DNA of 64,000 bases from Marinomonas alcarazii (GTDB lineage: Bacteria > Pseudomonadota > Gammaproteobacteria > Pseudomonadales > Marinomonadaceae). Below the pieces are notes generated by a model, which saw only the letters and a program-made list of their open reading frames with translations, was not told the origin of the DNA and did not search any database. The stretch lies in the NCBI RefSeq assembly GCF_003208215.1, contig NZ_QKLW01000002.1, forward strand, positions 206,570 through 270,569, in the 5' to 3' direction. The position numbers and the translations under genes were made by a program. Position 1 is the stretch's first letter, and the number at the start of each line of letters is the position of its first letter. Positions 61,201-64,000 of this stretch are shown in pieces.

Positions 61201-64000
61201 TCAATAGTGAAATCCACAACATTCTGCGACACAGTAATCGTCAAGCCTAAGTCTTTAATATCTTGACCTGTAGGGTTATCAATAACCCAATCACCATTAG
61301 CCAGTTTATAAGCCCCCCCTCCTTGAATAGTTGCATCATCAGGTACGCCCGACAAGGTGACAGCGCTCAATGTTTCACTACCATCTCTATCTGTTAACAA
61401 GACACTCAAATCTAATTCATAGGTCTCTCTACCACTAGATTCTGTAATGGTAAATTGGTTTTGATACGAGGAACCATCACCAAAAATAATGCCGCCAATA
61501 TTGTTAAAGTTAGTAGTGAATTCACCATTGGCATCTTTGATTGAGCCATAGAAATTACTTTGGCCATTATTAACATTGACCCCTCCAGTAATCACATAAT
61601 CACTTTGAGAGCCTGATAAATAGAGATAATCCAGACCGCCGCCGCCATTAATATTATGTAAATGTTGCCCGTTGATGACGACATCATCTAATTGCCCATT
61701 TACAACAATCACGCTTCTTTCGCTGCTATTGTCATTAAGATTGCCTGAAGAATTGTAATTAGGATTAGTAATATTAATGACCGTCGTACCACCGCTAGCT
61801 GAAACAACATCATCTGACACAGTTATTTCAATTTGACCATCGCTTATAGTAGTAATAGACGCTGTACTGCTGAGGAGATCACCAATATTAATGAACACAT
61901 CAGGCGCATCAGCAATCGGAGCAACACCTAGCGCAGTCTCGCTCACTTGAGTTGATACATTACCCGCCGCATCCGTGATTTGAGCTGTGATCGTTTCTTC
62001 TGGATCAATTTCAACTGCAACTTCACCGGCCTCAATTTCAGCTGCCGTCAAGGTGTGTACTTCACCGTTAATAGTCAACGTATCTTTAGCCGCATCGAAG
62101 TCATCTGGCAAGCTGATCGTCGCGGTCACTGTGCCATTTTCACCAAGCTCTTCTTTACTATAAACACCATCTTCGTTGGCATCCGCAGCTATGCTAATTG
62201 TGGGTGCTTTTACATCAGTATCTACTGTATAAACACCGTCTGCGCTATCGCTTATAGCTGTGAATTCATTACCCGCAGCATCGCTGCCAGTTACTTTCGC
62301 TACAATTGTACGTGCGCTATCCGCTGCCAAATCACTTCCTGCAACACCAATGCTATACACTAAGTTTCCACTTTCATCAGCAATAACCTTGCCAGTATAA
62401 GTTTCACCGTTCACTGTTAGCGTCACCACATCATTGACAGCAGCGTCGCCGCCAACAGTGCCTGTAATCGTCACAACACCACCTGATTCTTGTGCATTTA
62501 ACACACCGTCACTAGCGATTGTATCAATAGTGATCATTGCACTAGCGGTTGTATCCAACGTCACAGTTAACGGATCAGATGTCGAACTGTTACCCGCTGA
62601 ATCCGTTACTTTCACAGTTAAATCATTTAGTCCCTCTGACAACTGACCTTCGGAAGCAGTGAACAACCAAATACCAAGAACTTTCGTGGCATCACCCAAC
62701 TTAGTTGTGCCATTAAACACTTCAACACTGGTCACATCGTTATCAATATTCCCAAATGTAAAAGAAGGTGTTTTATCATTCGTTAAATTATCGCTGTCTG
62801 ACTCCCCTGAATCACTACCAGCGCCCAAGCTAATAGTGGGCGTACCTATCTGGATGTCGACCGTATGAGTTGAAGTCGCTTTGCTCTCGACTGTGTTTCC
62901 AGCCGCGTCTGAAGACGTCACGACAACCTCGAACTCGGTGTCCGCCGCAAGGTCTGCACCCGCAACATTCACTGTCCAGTTGCCATCCGCATCTACCGTC
63001 GTGCTGTAGTCTTCACCATTGATCGTCATAGTCACAACATCGCCTTCTGCGATATCGCCACCTGTCGCCGTACCTGTCACGGTCACTGTGCCTGCCGCTT
63101 CAGTCGCGTTGATCACGTCATCTTCCGTGATACTCGCTACCATCACAGTACCAGCATCTGCTGCAGTATCTATGATGACACTATCTGAACCAGGCTCTGA
63201 GGTATTTCCAGCAAAATCCGTTATAGTTGCTGTGACGGTAAGAGTTTGCCCCTCTTCAGGAGTTGGAACACTTGTTAATACCTCACCTTTAGAAATATGC
63301 TCTGGAGTTAAAACAATAATAGATCCATTTACCGACAACGTATCACCAACAACAGCGTTAGTACCTGTGAGAGAAATGGTAATATCAATTTCGCCACTAA
63401 GCTCATTTGCATTAATAAATCCATTATCATCAAGATCACTCATTATCTGAACAACAGGTGCATTTGGAGCCTCAGCATCAACAGCATAATTAGGATTTTC
63501 AAACACAAGTTTGCCGTCAACAGACTTATAAACAACAGAAGAAACGTCAACAATATTTCCTGCAGCATCAGACGCTAGGACTTTTACGCCAATCAGTTTT
63601 GTCTCAACATTAGTAGGATTGATTTGATCGTTATTTAGTAAATCTGCACCAGAAACAGAAACAGAGAAACTACCATCTAGCGGATTAATATCCGTTACAG
63701 CGTAATCCTTACCATTGATGACCAAAATAAAGCTCTCTATATTAATAGCAGCATCATCACTATAGTCGCCAGTATCAATCACACCAGTTACAAGTATTTC
63801 CCCCTGACTTTCCACCAAATTAACAATATCGTCTGAAGTAATGTCATCCAAAGCAATATAAACACTGACCGTTGTATCGACCGTATGAGTTGAAGTCGCT
63901 TTGCTCTCGACTGTGTTTCCAGCCGCGTCTGAAGACGTCACGACAACCTCGAACTCGGTGTCCGCCGCAAGGTCTGCACCCGCAACATTCACTGTCCAGT
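58287..64000 (-). CDS. Giant RTX adhesin, type I secreted, C-terminal part (5' end off the window)
   Basis: At least 1,900 residues are visible, and the frame is still open at 64000. From the visible N terminus: bacterial Ig-like repeats (about 1-670; VNVAGADLAADTEFEVVVTSS, SDAAGN turns), then T1SS-143/VCBS-like segments (about 700-1420), a PA14 carbohydrate-binding-like domain (about 1425-1600; RVTADDGYQIKIGGD), a row of RTX calcium nonapeptides (about 1680-1795; GGxGNDxL), and a C-terminal type I secretion target (DLFILTNDSVDTITDF onward). This is the order of LapA/BapA-like biofilm adhesins exported by a LapBCE-type system. The 1020-bp period of identical repeats points to gene conversion. 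No partner transport gene is in the window. Confidence 0.88.
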   Translation of the reverse strand, partial: WTVNVAGADLAADTEFEVVVTSSDAAGNTVESKATSTHTVDTTVSVYIALDDITSDDIVNLVESQGEILVTGVIDTGDYSDDAAINIESFILVINGKDYAVTDINPLDGSFSVSVSGADLLNNDQINPTNVETKLIGVKVLASDAAGNIVDVSSVVYKSVDGKLVFENPNYAVDAEAPNAPVVQIMSDLDDNGFINANELSGEIDITISLTGTNAVVGDTLSVNGSIIVLTPEHISKGEVLTSVPTPEEGQTLTVTATITDFAGNTSEPGSDSVIIDTAADAGTVMVASITEDDVINATEAAGTVTVTGTATGGDIAEGDVVTMTINGEDYSTTVDADGNWTVNVAGADLAADTEFEVVVTSSDAAGNTVESKATSTHTVDIQIGTPTISLGAGSDSGESDSDNLTNDKTPSFTFGNIDNDVTSVEVFNGTTKLGDATKVLGIWLFTASEGQLSEGLNDLTVKVTDSAGNSSTSDPLTVTLDTTASAMITIDTIASDGVLNAQESGGVVTITGTVGGDAAVNDVVTLTVNGETYTGKVIADESGNLVYSIGVAGSDLAADSARTIVAKVTGSDAAGNEFTAISDSADGVYTVDTDVKAPTISIAADANEDGVYSKEELGENGTVTATISLPDDFDAAKDTLTINGEVHTLTAAEIEAGEVAVEIDPEETITAQITDAAGNVSTQVSETALGVAPIADAPDVFINIGDLLSSTASITTISDGQIEITVSDDVVSASGGTTVINITNPNYNSSGNLNDNSSERSVIVVNGQLDDVVINGQHLHNINGGGGLDYLYLSGSQSDYVITGGVNVNNGQSNFYGSIKDANGEFTTNFNNIGGIIFGDGSSYQNQFTITESSGRETYELDLSVLLTDRDGSETLSAVTLSGVPDDATIQGGGAYKLANGDWVIDNPTGQDIKDLGLTITVSQNVVDFTIEAKATSTETLGGDSAVGSDTTEFIDVDTAPIITLDANVLDGLEVLTNDSDLLNSDRSFSTIDFSQALSFNFGSDGRGDVTYEIKLDDSSINTGLIASGTGEAISLSLNGGKLLGLTESGVKVFQVTVDGDGKVSMIQYEAISHPEGSKSDDILSLEDLGIKLVITATDADGNTADTDIATTEVDLGTHLKFEDDTPADSNLAVSVGREAETILIGSTSVSFANPVFTSPYNDGTTVHTNVSSGKIEWGKSSSSDTSVSSYAISGAGAVTVESGEAFTLFNLTHVNSGVYTNESSLTSVKAVVNTTVSIHGVTVPITVEVLINHDETLNDKYHVDGDSVTLITKQVEVEVNGESYIVSLDGFRDAATGIISDVVVTPEPSDSNGTYTESYSLIASIDKSDTDISDVITGSVAVDMGADGFGSVQWNESKLTGKYGTLTVDEDGNYSYQVSDVAKLTVQSGQIVQDSFTYVVTDADGDSVTRTLTVDVIGSDWSSMPTLKGEFYNYNESGGLYGNLDSISNALSVIATSEANATFNSSSVDYSRGRGDLGAAGNLEKWLGKDADSVKFYSEASTNDAVIRLTGGVLLGADTYTIRVTADDGYQIKIGGDVVASVNGNQSSTTNTFTFTVTEESLHSLEIIYWDQGGDYQLQVELAGSDGIFHTLGSPAIPVSGSASNNNDYITNTSVDQTFFENVSATLDDRIASIKANAGGEDYDKVQGSFSDGNSSGLIGSILGLGDTDNSGTIEGGSSNDTINGNKGNDHILGLGGDDLLIGGEGNDWLEGGAGNDTLVGYSYKYVSTGLLSGGYQWVDEQGDDLLDGGSGNDSLYGGKGNDILFGGTGNDTLYGGDGDDVLIGGPGQDVMTGGAGKDLFILTNDSVDTITDFNAKEDALDISDLLTLPEDVNSADEDAVTAYLNAHVEIKGGEMKIDGEKAVNFGSDSKFDSNGVDGVTTADSIKVIYNDQEYNINIDG
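62857..62980 (-). repeat. Adhesin identical repeat, copy 1
   Basis: A 124-bp stretch is identical base for base to 63877-64000, exactly 1020 bp (340 codons) away. It encodes part of an Ig-like repeat with DAAGNTVESKATSTHTVD. The match stops at the window edge and may extend further. Confidence 0.9.
63877..64000 (-). repeat. Adhesin identical repeat, copy 2 (to window edge)
   Basis: Partner of 62857-62980 with no difference over 124 bp. The Ig-like units between the two are clearly diverged, so the identity is recent. Confidence 0.9.

Noticed and set aside
63019..63450. 143-residue rightward open frame inside the adhesin
   Set aside because: It is antisense to repeat-rich adhesin coding and has low-complexity Val/Ser/Thr content from the repeats.

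Overview
The window looks like a chromosomal piece of a marine gammaproteobacterium, most likely Marinomonas or a close Oceanospirillales relative. This rests on the gene families (Gln-dependent NadE, Fe-S type CysH, PP0621-family protein, TRAP and tripartite tricarboxylate transporters, an Oceanospirillales-type aromatic catabolic island, a giant RTX adhesin) and on moderate, AT-leaning composition. No rRNA or marker gene fixes the genus.

Layout. (1) 0.2-11.9 kb is housekeeping: an FAD monooxygenase with an N-terminal zinc-ribbon-like region, nadE, a PP0621-type protein, an orphan minor-pseudopilin operon, an alpha/beta hydrolase, pabB-Nudix, cysH, an HTH-only LysR protein and a dNTPase. (2) 11.9-26.4 kb is a complete homoprotocatechuate (3,4-dihydroxyphenylacetate) meta-cleavage cluster. 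hpaE-hpaF-TRAP-hpaD and a probable tyramine/amine oxidase set (OCD-like, RidA, DadA-like) run leftward. A LuxR-type regulator, hpaG1-hpaG2-hpaH-hpaI and the AraC regulator hpaA run rightward. (3) 26.5-31.6 kb is an AT-rich, rearranged stretch with a second amine-oxidase-like flavoprotein, a cupin, a second LuxR paralogue, a decayed hpaD fragment, a GlcG/HbpS protein and a Bcr-type exporter. (4) 31.6-41.1 kb holds a soluble chemoreceptor, a TctA/TctB/UspA/ALDH/TctC set, the two-component 4-hydroxyphenylacetate 3-hydroxylase (oxygenase C2, reductase C1 with a MarR-like tail) and the MarR repressor hpaR. (5) 41.2-52.9 kb carries peripheral aromatic modules: AraC/GMC oxidoreductase/MFS, a luciferase-like monooxygenase, a succinate-semialdehyde-type dehydrogenase, and AraC/outer-membrane protein/MFS/amidase. 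(6) 53.2-64 kb holds a kinase plus class-III aminotransferase pair with a divergent LuxR regulator, a cluster of four initiator tRNAs with three half-tRNA repeats, msrA, and the C-terminal 1.9k residues of a giant type-I-secreted adhesin that runs off the window.

How it works together (inference). Tyramine-like amines are oxidised to the aldehyde, an ALDH gives 4-hydroxyphenylacetate, C1/C2 hydroxylate it to homoprotocatechuate, HpaD opens the ring, HpaE/F/G/H/I take it to pyruvate and succinic semialdehyde, and the ALDH at 46.5 kb could finish to succinate. An amidase and a GMC alcohol oxidase would add further entry substrates.

The strongest new signal is regulatory. A palindrome, TTAACATGTTAA, recurs in seven intergenic regions between 21 and 46.5 kb (exact or one mismatch) and fits an HpaR-like operator. 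A second 18-bp palindrome, ATGTCCC-N4-GGGATAT, occurs at 15.2 and 37.9 kb.
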